Assembly (NCBI RefSeq): GCF_002072175.1
Contig: NZ_MVIV01000003.1
Location: forward strand, 1-64,000
DNA: 64,000 nucleotides
Reading direction: 5' to 3'
Origin: Actinomyces gaoshouyii
GTDB taxonomy: Bacteria; Actinomycetota; Actinomycetes; Actinomycetales; Actinomycetaceae
Position numbers and translations under genes: made by a program. Positions 8,016 to 17,641 of the stretch are shown here, in pieces (position 1 is the stretch's first letter; each line of letters starts with the position of its first letter). The notes under the pieces were generated by a model. The model did not search any database and was not told where the DNA came from. It was given only the letters and a program-made list of their open reading frames with translations.

Positions 8016-11000
8016 GTGCCCTCCTCCATCGTCCGCACTCTGAGCGGCCGGATCCGACGCCGCGGCGCCGGCGCCTTGACCGTCCTGTGCGCTGCAGCCC
8101 TGGGCCTGGCCGCCGTGCAGCACCAGGGCATCGCCCAGCAGGACCTCGACCTCCACGATGACGGCGTCTGGGTGACCTCGACGTCGAAGCATCTCGTGGC
8201 CCGCATCAACGCCTCCTCCCATGAGGCGGACGGCGTCATCCGCACGGCGTCGTCGGACTTCGATGTCAGCCAGCACGGCAAGAATGTCCTGGTCTCCGAC
8301 GCCTCAGCGAAGTCCGTGGACAAGGTCGATCCGGCGCTCGTCTCCAAAGCCTCGGTGGCCACCCTGCCCGCCGGGACCACGATCGCCCAGGGCTCCGACC
8401 GCGTCATCGCGATCAACTCGGCCGATGGCACTGTCAGCGGCGCCCTGGCGAGCGAGGCGGGCATCGTCACCAGCGGCTCCGCCTCCCCGATCATCTCCGA
8501 CGCCCCCGGCCTCCTGGCGACCATCGGGACCGACGGCGCCATCCACGCCCTGTCCCCCTCCACCGGCGCCCTCACCACGGCCACCGCCACCGCCACCTCC
8601 TGGGCGCCCCCCACCTCCACCGCGCTGACGCTCTCGGCCGGCGCGGATGCCGCACTCACCGCGGTCGGCTCGAAGCCGATCGTCCTGGAGCGCGGCACCG
8701 GTACCCTCCACCTGCCCGGTGGCACCACCGTCGACCTCGGCGAGACAGGCCTGGCCCTCCAGCAGCCCGGCCCCGACGCCTCCAGCGTGCTCGTCGCCTC
8801 GCGCACCGAGCTCATCAGCGTGCCCCTCGACGGCTCGTCCCCCACGCGCACGCCATCGGCGGAGAAGGGCGACGCCGCCCCGGGAGTCGCCGCCCGCCCC
8901 GTTCGCCTGGGCGCCTGCTCCTACGCGGCCTGGTCCTCCTCCGGGCAGTTCCTGCGGATATGCGGCTCCTCGTCCCCCGAGTACATCCACGACGACGCCC
9001 TCGCCTCCTCGACCACCCCCGTCTTCCGCACCAACCGCGACGCGATCGTCCTCAACGACACGACGATCGGCACCGTATGGCTGCCCGACCAGAACCTCGC
9101 CCAGGCCGACGAGTGGACCGAGAACTCCGGGCACTCCAGCGACAACGCCACCCCGGACGAGAGCGCCAAGGACACCACGCAGGATCCCGCCCAGACCCCG
9201 AACCGCGATGAGGAGAACCCGCCGGACGCCGTCGACGACTCCTTCGGCGTGCGCGCCGGTCGCACGACGGTCCTGCCGGTCCTGGCCAACGACTCCGACC
9301 CCGACGGCGATGTCCTCACCGCCATCCCGGGTGATGCCGGCTCGACGGCGACGGTCACCCAGGTCCAGGGCGGCCTGGCCCTGGCGATCAACGTCCCCGC
9401 GGGCGCGACCGGGACGATCACCGTGCCCTACACGGCCGACGACGGGCGCGGCATGTCCGACTCCGCCGTCGCCACGGTGACGATCCGCCCCGATTCGGAG
9501 AACTCCGCGCCCGAGCAGCAGGCCGCCCAGACCCTCAAGCTCGCCGAGGGCGGCACGGACTCGATCTCCGTCCTGTCCAACTGGCGCGATCCCGACGGCG
9601 ATGACCCGCACCTGGTCTCCGCCACCGGCGTGGGCCTGGAGGCCCGCACCACCCCCGAGGGCCTGCTCACCGTCACCGAGCTGAACGGCGGCACGGGGCC
9701 CCGCGAGATGACGATCATCGTCTCCGATGGCCGCACCACCACCGAGGGCACGCTGACCGTCGAGATCGTCCCGGCCGGCGACGCCGTTCCCGCCACGCAC
9801 GCGGATCACGCCAGAGGCGTCGTCGGGCAGCAGGTGACGATCTCCCCGCTGGCCAATGACTCCTCGCCGACCTCCACGCCTCTGCGCCTCAGCTCGATCA
9901 GCGAGCCGCCCAGCGGCGCGACCGCCACGAAGGACCAGGCCGCCGGCACGGTCAGCTTCACCGCCCAGAGCGCGGGCACCTACTATCTCGACTACGAGAC
10001 CTCCGACGGAGCCTCCCTGGCCAAGGGCCTCATCCGCGTGGACATCGCCGAGGCCTCGGATCCCTCGGCGGCTCCCGTGGTCGAGGACGACACCGTCTTC
10101 CTCGCCCCGGGCGGTTCGGTCACCGTCAACCCCCTGGCCAATGACACCGACCCCTCCGGCGGGGTCCTCGTGGCGGTCTCGGCCACCACGCCGCCCGCCT
10201 CCGGGGTGAGCGCGACCGTTGTCGACCACTCCCTCATGCAGATCTCCGCCGTCGGCGAGCTCCAGGGCAAGATGACGGCCGAGTACACGGTCTCCAACGG
10301 CACGGCCACGGCCACCGGCACGATCACCATCGTGCCCCTGCCCTACTCGGCCTCCCAGGCGCCGATCGGCGTCAACGACACGGCCGTCGTGCGCGTCGGC
10401 GACATCGTCACCATCCCCGTGCTGGAGAACGACGCCTCCCCCTCGGGTCTGTCCCTGACGACCACTGGCAAGCTCACCGTCCCGGATGACTCGCTGGGCA
10501 CCGCCTGGATCAACCAGGACAAGCTGCGCTTCAAGGCCGGAGACACCCCCGGCACCGCGGAGGTGTCCTACACGGTCCAGGACTCCGCCGGGCAGACGGC
10601 CACGGCCACGGCCACCATCGAGGTGCGCGAGCGCGACGACGCCGCGAACGCCGCCCCGGAACCGCGCCCGGTCACGGCGTCCACCGTCGCCGGCAGGAAG
10701 GCCTCACTGACGGTTCCCCTGGACCGGATCGATCCCGATGGGGACTCCGTGACCCTCACCGGCCTGGCCACCCAGCCCACGAAGGGCAGTGTCGAGGTCA
10801 AGGGCAACGTGCTCACCTACACCGCCTTCGAGGGCTCCCGCGGCACCGACTCCTTCACCTACACGGTCACCGACCACCTGGGCGCCACGGCCACAGGCAC
10901 AGCACGGGTCGGCATCGCCGCCCCCGCGACCGTCAACACGCCGCCCAAGACCACCGATGACCTGGTGACCGCCAAGCCGGGCCGCAAGGTGCGGGTGGAC

Positions 11001-14000
11001 GTGACCGCCAACGACTGGGACTCCGATGATGACCCGGTCACCCTGGCCGGCGAACCCACGAGCGAGGACCCCGCACTGTCGGCGAGCACGGCGGGCAGCC
11101 AGGTCGCCCTGGAGCTGCCCGAGGCGGAGGGCAACTACACCGTCCACTACACGGCCACCGATTCCCGCGGAGGCACCGCGGTGGGCACTCTGACGGCGCA
11201 GGTGCGCGCCGATGCCCCGCCTCAGGCGCCCTTCGCCGCCGATGATGCGGTAACGCTGTCCGATATCGACGCCTCGGGCACGGCCCTGGTGGACGTGCTC
11301 AAGAACGACTCCGACCCCGATGGGAGCCCGGAGACGCTCACCGTGTCCACCTCGGACCCGAACGCCACGGTGGAGGGGGGCTCCCTGCGGGTATCGATCA
11401 CGAATTCCCCACAGCTCATCCTCTACACGATCACCGACCCCGACGGGCTCACGAGCCAGGCAGTGGTCTCCGTGCCCGCCTCCTCGGACCTGGCGCCCCA
11501 GATCAACCCCTCGACCACCCCGGTGAGGATCCCTGCGGACAAGGCCACCTCCATCCCCCTGGCCTCCTACGTCCTCACCCGCTCGGGGACCTCGCCCGTC
11601 ATCGGGGATGAGTCCTCGATCACGGCCGGGGCCGGGCTGTCCTCGGCCAGTGCGGAGGGCAACGGCTCGCTGTCCGTGACGCCCTCCTCCGGCTTCACCG
11701 GGCAGACCCAGGTCTCCCTCACCGTGGCCGATGGGACGGGTAACGGCGCGCTCAGCGCCACGCTGAGCCTGCCGATCCTCGTGGAGTCGACGGAGAACCG
11801 CGCCCCCACGTTCATCCCGACGGCCGTGACGGTGGCGCCCAATGAGACTCCCGTGACCGTGGACCTGTCCGCCATGGCCACCGACCCCGACGGCGATGCT
11901 CTCACCTTCACGATCGGCTCGGCGCCGGCCGGCTTCACGGCCTCCCAGTCCGGGTCCAGCGTGACGGTGGGCGCGGACGCCGCGACGGCGGCCGGCACCA
12001 CCGGCGCCCTGCCGGTGACCGTCTCCGACGGCAAGAACCCGGAGGTGTCGGCGAGCCTGCCGCTGGCGGCGAGCGCCTCGACCCGCCCGCGCATGACGAC
12101 GACACCGGCGACGCTGAGCTCCAATGGCGAGGCGGTGACGGTGGATGTCTCCTCCTACGTGTCCAACCCGTTCCCGGACCAGCCGATCACCCTGTCCGGC
12201 ACGCCCACGATCGCCTCGGGGCGGGGCTCGGTGAGCGCCTCGGGCACCTCGCTGACGATCACGCCGTCGGCCGGGGCCGCGGGTGACATCGTGGTCCGCT
12301 ACCAGGTGCTCGACGCCACGGGCTCCGCGGACCGGGCCGCCACCGGCACGGTGACGGTCACCGTGGCCTCCGCGCCCTCCGCGCCCACGCAGGTGGCGGC
12401 CGAGGCGCGCGACTACAGTTCCGTCAGGGTGACGTGGTCTCCGGGCAGCGCCAACGGGAGCCCCATCACGGGCTACACCCTCACCGAGGTAGGCGGCGCA
12501 GGCTCCTGGAGCTGCACGGGCAGCCCGTGCTACGCCACGGGCCTGACCGCCGGCAGGTCTTACACCTTCGAGGTGACGGCCACGAACGCCAATGGCACCT
12601 CGTCGGCCGGCCGTTCCAACACCGTCACCCTGGGCCCGTCGTCGCCGGGCGCCCCCAGCGGTGTGCGCCTCCAGGCCGGCGAGGGGACCCTCACCGCCTC
12701 ATGGACCCCGGGGACTGCCGTGCCGGGCACTCAGACCAGCTACCGGGTGGTCTTCCACTCCGACAATGGCGACATCACCCGCACGACGACCGGCACCTCG
12801 CTCACCATCGGCGCGGCCGACGGCGTGCAGACGGGCGACTCCTACTCCGTGACTGTCACGGCCGTGGCCAACTCGGGAGGCGCGGAGGTCGGCTCTTCCA
12901 AGAGCGCCAGCTCCGGCTCCTCTGCGACGCCCTACGGTAAGCCGGGCTCCTTCGAGGTCACGAGCGTCGTCCAGACGGCCTCCGGGGTGACGGTCCACTG
13001 GCAGGGGGCCAGCCCGAACCACGCGGGCCCGGTCTCCTATACGGTGAGCGTCACCGGCCCGGAGTCCCGCACGATCAACGCGGGCTCCGCCCTGTCGGCC
13101 TCGATCAGGCTCTCGACATCGGGCACCTACACCTTCACCGTGAGGGCGACGACGCGGGGCGGCTCGACGGACTCCTCGAACTCCAAGAGCATCAATCTCG
13201 ACCTGCGCTCGAAGCCGCTGCCCCCCACGGAGTTGTCCGCCAAGGAGTCTAAGACCGTCGCCGGACAGGTCACAGTGTCCGCGAGCGCTCAGGCGGGCGA
13301 TGGCTGGAGCGCGGGCGATCTCACCATCGAATACCGCGTCCATGGGAGCGGCTGGACGACAGGCACGACCTTCGACTATCTCCCCGCCGGCCGATCAGTC
13401 ACAGTCGAGGCCCGCGCCTACGGCACCCGTCGAGATGGGAGCACGGTCTACTCCGATACGGTGTCGACCAGTGTCATCCCCAAAGGGAAGCCTGGCGATC
13501 CCACGAATGTCTGGTGTGACAAGGTGGGCTCCGACGGACAGACAACCTGCCATTGGAGCCCCGGCACCGATGGTGGCCTTCCTGTGGAGTACCACCACTA
13601 CACGGACGACAACCGACAGAAAAAGACCTGGTTGGGCACCCTCAAGGCCGGCGAATCAGCTACTGTTCAATTCCCCGAGGGTGTCCGCACCTGGTGGTGC
13701 GTGCGCGCTGAGAACGCCCTCGGTTACAGTGATGAATGCTCCGATCCGCAGACATGGAATAAGCCGGAGCCGGCGAAGCAGGAGCACCACGCCCAGCCGC
13801 TGGCGAACCAGGGTGGCCAGTCCCAGGTCCTGCCGATTCAGACCACGAGCCCGGAGGCCGTCTGCACCGCGAGCGACCTGGCCAAGTCCGGGTACTCCGC
13901 GGGCAGCTGCTGGCGCGTCGTCCTGGACCTCTCGAGCTTCCCCCCGGGGAAACCGCTCCTGTGCAGCTTCAATGACACCAATGTCTGGCCGTCAAGCGCT

Positions 14001-14093
14001 CCCTACTACACCAGCTACTCTCCGCAGTGGCGGAGCCTACCCTTGACCAATAATCCCAACCTGACCGTCACCTGTCAGATCGCGATCGGGTGA
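8016..14093 (+). CDS. Giant Ig-like / fibronectin type III surface protein (PFNA-type Fn3 protein)
   Basis: 2,025 residues from a GTG with GGAG 8 nt upstream. Residues ~20-40 are a signal-anchor. Residues ~40-390 look like a repeated beta structure. From ~400 to ~1450 come about ten cadherin/Ig-like units, many opening with an Asn-Asp-(S/T)-Asp-Pro-(D/S)-Gly motif ('VLANDSDPDGD', 'PLANDTDPSGG', 'VLKNDSDPDGS'). From ~1455 three or more Fn3 domains follow. The last ~200 residues hold at least eight Cys, including pairs in 'WCDKVGSDGQTTC' and 'CTASDLAKSGYSAGSC'. No LPxTG sorting signal is seen, so attachment would be by the N-terminal anchor. It is followed after 12 bp by DUF58, as in the bifidobacterial PFNA cluster. 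Confidence 0.9.
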   Translation: MPSSIVRTLSGRIRRRGAGALTVLCAAALGLAAVQHQGIAQQDLDLHDDGVWVTSTSKHLVARINASSHEADGVIRTASSDFDVSQHGKNVLVSDASAKSVDKVDPALVSKASVATLPAGTTIAQGSDRVIAINSADGTVSGALASEAGIVTSGSASPIISDAPGLLATIGTDGAIHALSPSTGALTTATATATSWAPPTSTALTLSAGADAALTAVGSKPIVLERGTGTLHLPGGTTVDLGETGLALQQPGPDASSVLVASRTELISVPLDGSSPTRTPSAEKGDAAPGVAARPVRLGACSYAAWSSSGQFLRICGSSSPEYIHDDALASSTTPVFRTNRDAIVLNDTTIGTVWLPDQNLAQADEWTENSGHSSDNATPDESAKDTTQDPAQTPNRDEENPPDAVDDSFGVRAGRTTVLPVLANDSDPDGDVLTAIPGDAGSTATVTQVQGGLALAINVPAGATGTITVPYTADDGRGMSDSAVATVTIRPDSENSAPEQQAAQTLKLAEGGTDSISVLSNWRDPDGDDPHLVSATGVGLEARTTPEGLLTVTELNGGTGPREMTIIVSDGRTTTEGTLTVEIVPAGDAVPATHADHARGVVGQQVTISPLANDSSPTSTPLRLSSISEPPSGATATKDQAAGTVSFTAQSAGTYYLDYETSDGASLAKGLIRVDIAEASDPSAAPVVEDDTVFLAPGGSVTVNPLANDTDPSGGVLVAVSATTPPASGVSATVVDHSLMQISAVGELQGKMTAEYTVSNGTATATGTITIVPLPYSASQAPIGVNDTAVVRVGDIVTIPVLENDASPSGLSLTTTGKLTVPDDSLGTAWINQDKLRFKAGDTPGTAEVSYTVQDSAGQTATATATIEVRERDDAANAAPEPRPVTASTVAGRKASLTVPLDRIDPDGDSVTLTGLATQPTKGSVEVKGNVLTYTAFEGSRGTDSFTYTVTDHLGATATGTARVGIAAPATVNTPPKTTDDLVTAKPGRKVRVDVTANDWDSDDDPVTLAGEPTSEDPALSASTAGSQVALELPEAEGNYTVHYTATDSRGGTAVGTLTAQVRADAPPQAPFAADDAVTLSDIDASGTALVDVLKNDSDPDGSPETLTVSTSDPNATVEGGSLRVSITNSPQLILYTITDPDGLTSQAVVSVPASSDLAPQINPSTTPVRIPADKATSIPLASYVLTRSGTSPVIGDESSITAGAGLSSASAEGNGSLSVTPSSGFTGQTQVSLTVADGTGNGALSATLSLPILVESTENRAPTFIPTAVTVAPNETPVTVDLSAMATDPDGDALTFTIGSAPAGFTASQSGSSVTVGADAATAAGTTGALPVTVSDGKNPEVSASLPLAASASTRPRMTTTPATLSSNGEAVTVDVSSYVSNPFPDQPITLSGTPTIASGRGSVSASGTSLTITPSAGAAGDIVVRYQVLDATGSADRAATGTVTVTVASAPSAPTQVAAEARDYSSVRVTWSPGSANGSPITGYTLTEVGGAGSWSCTGSPCYATGLTAGRSYTFEVTATNANGTSSAGRSNTVTLGPSSPGAPSGVRLQAGEGTLTASWTPGTAVPGTQTSYRVVFHSDNGDITRTTTGTSLTIGAADGVQTGDSYSVTVTAVANSGGAEVGSSKSASSGSSATPYGKPGSFEVTSVVQTASGVTVHWQGASPNHAGPVSYTVSVTGPESRTINAGSALSASIRLSTSGTYTFTVRATTRGGSTDSSNSKSINLDLRSKPLPPTELSAKESKTVAGQVTVSASAQAGDGWSAGDLTIEYRVHGSGWTTGTTFDYLPAGRSVTVEARAYGTRRDGSTVYSDTVSTSVIPKGKPGDPTNVWCDKVGSDGQTTCHWSPGTDGGLPVEYHHYTDDNRQKKTWLGTLKAGESATVQFPEGVRTWWCVRAENALGYSDECSDPQTWNKPEPAKQEHHAQPLANQGGQSQVLPIQTTSPEAVCTASDLAKSGYSAGSCWRVVLDLSSFPPGKPLLCSFNDTNVWPSSAPYYTSYSPQWRSLPLTNNPNLTVTCQIAIG

Positions 14094-14105
14094 CCCACCA
14101 CATCG

Positions 14106-15347
14106 ATGACCTCCCTGAATACCCTAAATCCCCTGACCAGCACCCCCTCCCCGGGGGCCCCCACCACATCTCCCGACCTCCCCGGCGCCGACGCGCCCGG
14201 GACCACCGGCGCCCAGGTGCTCACCCGCACCGGCTGGACGGCCGCGGGCCTCGCCGTCGCCAGCCTCCTGGCCGGAGCGACCCTGGGTTGGCAGGAGGCC
14301 TGGGCCGGCGCCGCCGCGCTCATCGCCTGCCTGCTCACGGCCTTGGGCTGGATCCTCCACCAGGGCGGCCACACCGTCACCCACGGCCTCATCGCCCCGC
14401 GCATCGCGGTGGGCGACCACGCCCTCGTGCGAGTGACCGCCTCCAACGAGGGAACCCGCGCCCTCCTGCCCACCCGCATGGAGATGCCCATGGGCGAGGG
14501 CCTCGCCGAGATCAACGTGCCCCTCCTCCACGCCGGCGAGTCCCACGACGAGGGCTTCGCCCTGCCCACGGAGCGCCGCGGCGTCCTGTCCATCGGCCCC
14601 GTCATGCAGGTGGTCGGCGACCCCCTGGGCCTGGCCCGCCGCTCCCGCGCCATGAGCACGGCGCAGACGGTCCACGTCCACCCCCGCACGGTGCGCATCG
14701 GCCAGGCCGTCCACGGCGTCATGCGGGACATCGAGGGCGCCGTCACCCAGGACCTGTCCATGTCCGACGCCTCCTTCCACGCGCTGCGCCCCTACATCCC
14801 CGGCGACGACCGCCGTCACGTCCACTGGAAGTCCAGCGCCCGCACGGGCACCCTCATGGTCCGCCAGTTCGAGGCCACCCAGCGCGCCAGCCTCCTCACC
14901 CTGCTGTCCGTGCGCGAGGACGACTACCTCGACCCGGATCATTTCGAGACGGCGGTATCCGCCACCTGCTCGCTGGCCCTCAGCTCGATGATGGAGAGCC
15001 GAGAGGTGTCCGTGCTCACCCAGCGCGACACTCTGCCCACCACGGGCCCCGCGCGATTGCTCGACGCATCCTGCACACTGGACCTCACGGGCGCCGAGGA
15101 ACTCGACGCCCTCGTCAACCACGGCACCGGGCTCCACCCCGGCGCCTCCATCGTCGCGCTCATCACCGGCGCGGGCTGCCCCGAGGCCACCCTGGCCAAG
15201 GCGCGTCTGCGCATCCCCGCCGGCATGAGCTCGATCATCATCTCCTGTGGCGCTGCCGAGCCCGGCATCTCCATGCTCGCCTCGACCCCCGTGCTCAACC
15301 TCGACACGGTCGACAGCCTCCCCCAGCTCCTGAGGAGGGCCCTATGA
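14106..15347 (+). CDS. DUF58 domain membrane protein
   Basis: 413 residues. Two hydrophobic segments lie near the N-terminus (about residues 45-90), then a cytoplasmic or surface-proximal beta domain, then DUF58 with its hallmark 'LRPYIPGDDRRHVHWKSSAR' near residue 230. DUF58 proteins usually work with a MoxR-type AAA ATPase and a TgpA-like transglutaminase; here the transglutaminase is next but no MoxR gene precedes it. The ATG at 14106 lies only 12 bp after the Fn3 stop and has no clear ribosome-binding site, suggesting coupling. Its stop overlaps the next start by 4 nt (ATGA). Confidence 0.9.
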   Translation: MTSLNTLNPLTSTPSPGAPTTSPDLPGADAPGTTGAQVLTRTGWTAAGLAVASLLAGATLGWQEAWAGAAALIACLLTALGWILHQGGHTVTHGLIAPRIAVGDHALVRVTASNEGTRALLPTRMEMPMGEGLAEINVPLLHAGESHDEGFALPTERRGVLSIGPVMQVVGDPLGLARRSRAMSTAQTVHVHPRTVRIGQAVHGVMRDIEGAVTQDLSMSDASFHALRPYIPGDDRRHVHWKSSARTGTLMVRQFEATQRASLLTLLSVREDDYLDPDHFETAVSATCSLALSSMMESREVSVLTQRDTLPTTGPARLLDASCTLDLTGAEELDALVNHGTGLHPGASIVALITGAGCPEATLAKARLRIPAGMSSIIISCGAAEPGISMLASTPVLNLDTVDSLPQLLRRAL

Positions 15348-17641
15348 CCCCACTGAAACTCCGTCGCGCGGCGGGCTCCCCCACGCCCTCCGCCCAGGCG
15401 CGCCCCCGGCGGGCGGGTCTGGCCGCGATTCCCTACCTCCTCCTCATCGCCCTGCTCGTGGTGGGGACGGCCCCCGTCTACTCGGCCTTCGCCGGGCCCC
15501 GCGGCGTCATCGCCGCCACCGAGGGCATCGCCATCGGCGCCCTGGCCGCCCTGGCCGCCGCCCGCCTGCGCCTGGGCCCCCTGCTCACCCTCGCCCTGGC
15601 CGCCATCGCCCACGCGAGCCTGGGCCCCCTGCTCCTGCACGACGTCGGCTCGGGCATGACCGCCGTGCGGGCCGTCCTGGCCGGCACGGTCACCGTCTGG
15701 AAGAACTCCCTCACCCTGCCGCTGCCGCTGAGCGGCTACGTGGGCATGTCCGTCCTGCCGTGGCTCGCGGGACTGGCGATCAGCACCCTCTCCTGCCGCC
15801 TGCTGCTGGCCGGCTGGGCGCGCACTGCCGGCCTCATCGCCCTGGCACTGCCCGCCATCCTCATCGCCTGGGGCGGGCGCAGCGCCCCGGCCGCCCGACT
15901 CATCGGGCCCGCCCTCGTCATCCTGCTGCTCCTCATGTGGGCCGCCGCCGCTCGTGGCCAGCGCGCCAGCCGCCTCGTGGCCGGCACGACCGGGTCCCAG
16001 CAGGCTCGCCGCCTGGTCACCCTGCGCCACGTCGTGGGAGCCGCCATCATCTTGTCCATCGGAGCCGGCATCGGGCTGGCGCTCCCCGCCGCCGAAGGCG
16101 AGCGCCACCTTCTGCGCGAGGCCTTCGAGCCCCCGCTGGACCTGCGAGAGTACGCCACCCCCCTGGGGCTCACGCGCGCCCTGGAGACCGATCAGGCCTC
16201 CGCCCGCCTCCTCAGCGTCGAGGGGCTGTCCGACGGCGCCCGCATCGCCGTCGCCACCCTCGACTCCTATGACGGCCTGGCCGCCCGGATCAGCGGCGGC
16301 ACCGGCTCCGACTCCGGCTTCCGCCCGCTGGGCGCGGGCGCCGCCCTGGCGCCCACCGCCTCCGAGCCCGCCACCGTCCGGATGACGATGGAGGACTACG
16401 CCCTTCCCTGGGTCCCCACCGTCCCTACCACCGCGTCCATCGAGGTCGGAGGGGAGCGCTCGATCCTGCTGCGCGAGACCCTCTACCGCGATGGCGCCTC
16501 CCCTACCCTCATCACGACCGCCGGCCTGACCAGAGGTGACATCGTCACCGTGCGCACGAGCCCGCAGGATGTCCCCAGCCTGGACGCACTCACCGGCGAC
16601 ACGGTGAGGCCCATCCAGCTCGGCACCGTGGACAACGTGCCCCCGGGGATCGCCGCGATGGCCACCCGGATCGTCGGCGACCAGTCCGATCCCGTCGTGC
16701 AGATCGCGGCGATGCAGAACGCGCTGCGCGCGGGCGCCTACTCCAACGGCACCAACTACGCCTCTCCCCCCGGGCACGGCGCTGCCCGCCTGGCCTCGAT
16801 GATCAGCCGCGAGCAGCTCATCGGCGACGACGAGCAGTACTCCGTGCTCATGATGCTCATGTGCCGCTCCCTGGGGATCCCGGCGCGCGTCGTCATGGGC
16901 TTCCGCCCCTCCACCGACGGCGACGCCTCCAACGTCACCGGGGAGGATGTCTACGCCTGGGTGGAGATCCCCTTCGAGAACCACGGCTGGGTGCCCGTCG
17001 ACGTCACCCCCGACCGCGACCAGGTCCCCGAGCAGCTGGCCGCGCACGACACCATCAACCCCCAGCCCCAGGCCCTCCAGCCGCCGCTCCCCCTGCCCAA
17101 GCCCGAGGAGCTGCCGCCCTCTTACGACGACCCGGACCAGGATCACAATCAGCCCGAGCCCGTGCCGGAACCGATCTCCCGCCTCCTGCTCCTCATCGGA
17201 GGCTCGATCCTAGCGATCCTGGCGCCCTTCCTCCTCATCCTGGGGCTCAAGGCCCTGCGGCGCCGGAGGCGGCGGCGCCGGCAAGGGGCCGACGGGGCGC
17301 TGGGCGCCTGGGATGAACTGCTCGACCTGGCCCGCGACCTGCGAGCACCCTTGAAGCCCGGTGCGACCCGCCACGAGACTGCCCGCAGCCTCGATGCGCG
17401 ATTCCCCTCGGCGGGTCTCATTCCTGTCGCGAATGGTGTCGATGAGGCTGTTTTCGGCGCCGGCGAGCCGGCCTCCGATACGCTGAACTCGCTGTGGTCC
17501 TCCGCGGACACTGCGGCGAGTCGGATGAGGTCCTCCCTCCCCCTGCCTGGGCGCCTGCGCGGGCGCCTGTCGCCGCGATCCTTGGCCGCCCCCCGCCGCG
17601 CCGCAGCGAGCAACCGAGTCAGAAGGAATCGCACCTCATGA
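15344..17641 (+). CDS. TgpA-like membrane transglutaminase-fold protein with degenerate active site
   Basis: 765 residues. Six or seven membrane helices fill the first ~250 residues, an extracytoplasmic domain with the transglutaminase core follows at ~480-560, one helix lies near ~620, and the tail is basic. The core aligns with the family ('GIPARVVMGF', 'AWVEI', 'GWVPVDVTP'), but the catalytic Cys position is Asp496 in 'GDDEQY' and the catalytic His is Tyr537 in 'DVYAW'; only Asp553 is kept. It is probably not a classical Cys protease or transglutaminase. GAGGAGG precedes the ATG, which overlaps the DUF58 stop by 4 nt, and its own stop overlaps the FHA gene start by 4 nt. The three are one translational unit. 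Confidence 0.88.
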   Translation: MTPLKLRRAAGSPTPSAQARPRRAGLAAIPYLLLIALLVVGTAPVYSAFAGPRGVIAATEGIAIGALAALAAARLRLGPLLTLALAAIAHASLGPLLLHDVGSGMTAVRAVLAGTVTVWKNSLTLPLPLSGYVGMSVLPWLAGLAISTLSCRLLLAGWARTAGLIALALPAILIAWGGRSAPAARLIGPALVILLLLMWAAAARGQRASRLVAGTTGSQQARRLVTLRHVVGAAIILSIGAGIGLALPAAEGERHLLREAFEPPLDLREYATPLGLTRALETDQASARLLSVEGLSDGARIAVATLDSYDGLAARISGGTGSDSGFRPLGAGAALAPTASEPATVRMTMEDYALPWVPTVPTTASIEVGGERSILLRETLYRDGASPTLITTAGLTRGDIVTVRTSPQDVPSLDALTGDTVRPIQLGTVDNVPPGIAAMATRIVGDQSDPVVQIAAMQNALRAGAYSNGTNYASPPGHGAARLASMISREQLIGDDEQYSVLMMLMCRSLGIPARVVMGFRPSTDGDASNVTGEDVYAWVEIPFENHGWVPVDVTPDRDQVPEQLAAHDTINPQPQALQPPLPLPKPEELPPSYDDPDQDHNQPEPVPEPISRLLLLIGGSILAILAPFLLILGLKALRRRRRRRRQGADGALGAWDELLDLARDLRAPLKPGATRHETARSLDARFPSAGLIPVANGVDEAVFGAGEPASDTLNSLWSSADTAASRMRSSLPLPGRLRGRLSPRSLAAPRRAAASNRVRRNRTS

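Noticed and set aside
14090-17641. Possible MoxR ATPase upstream of or inside the DUF58 region
   Set aside because: The open frame before 15344 is only an out-of-frame shadow of DUF58 (Arg/Pro-rich, no Walker motifs).
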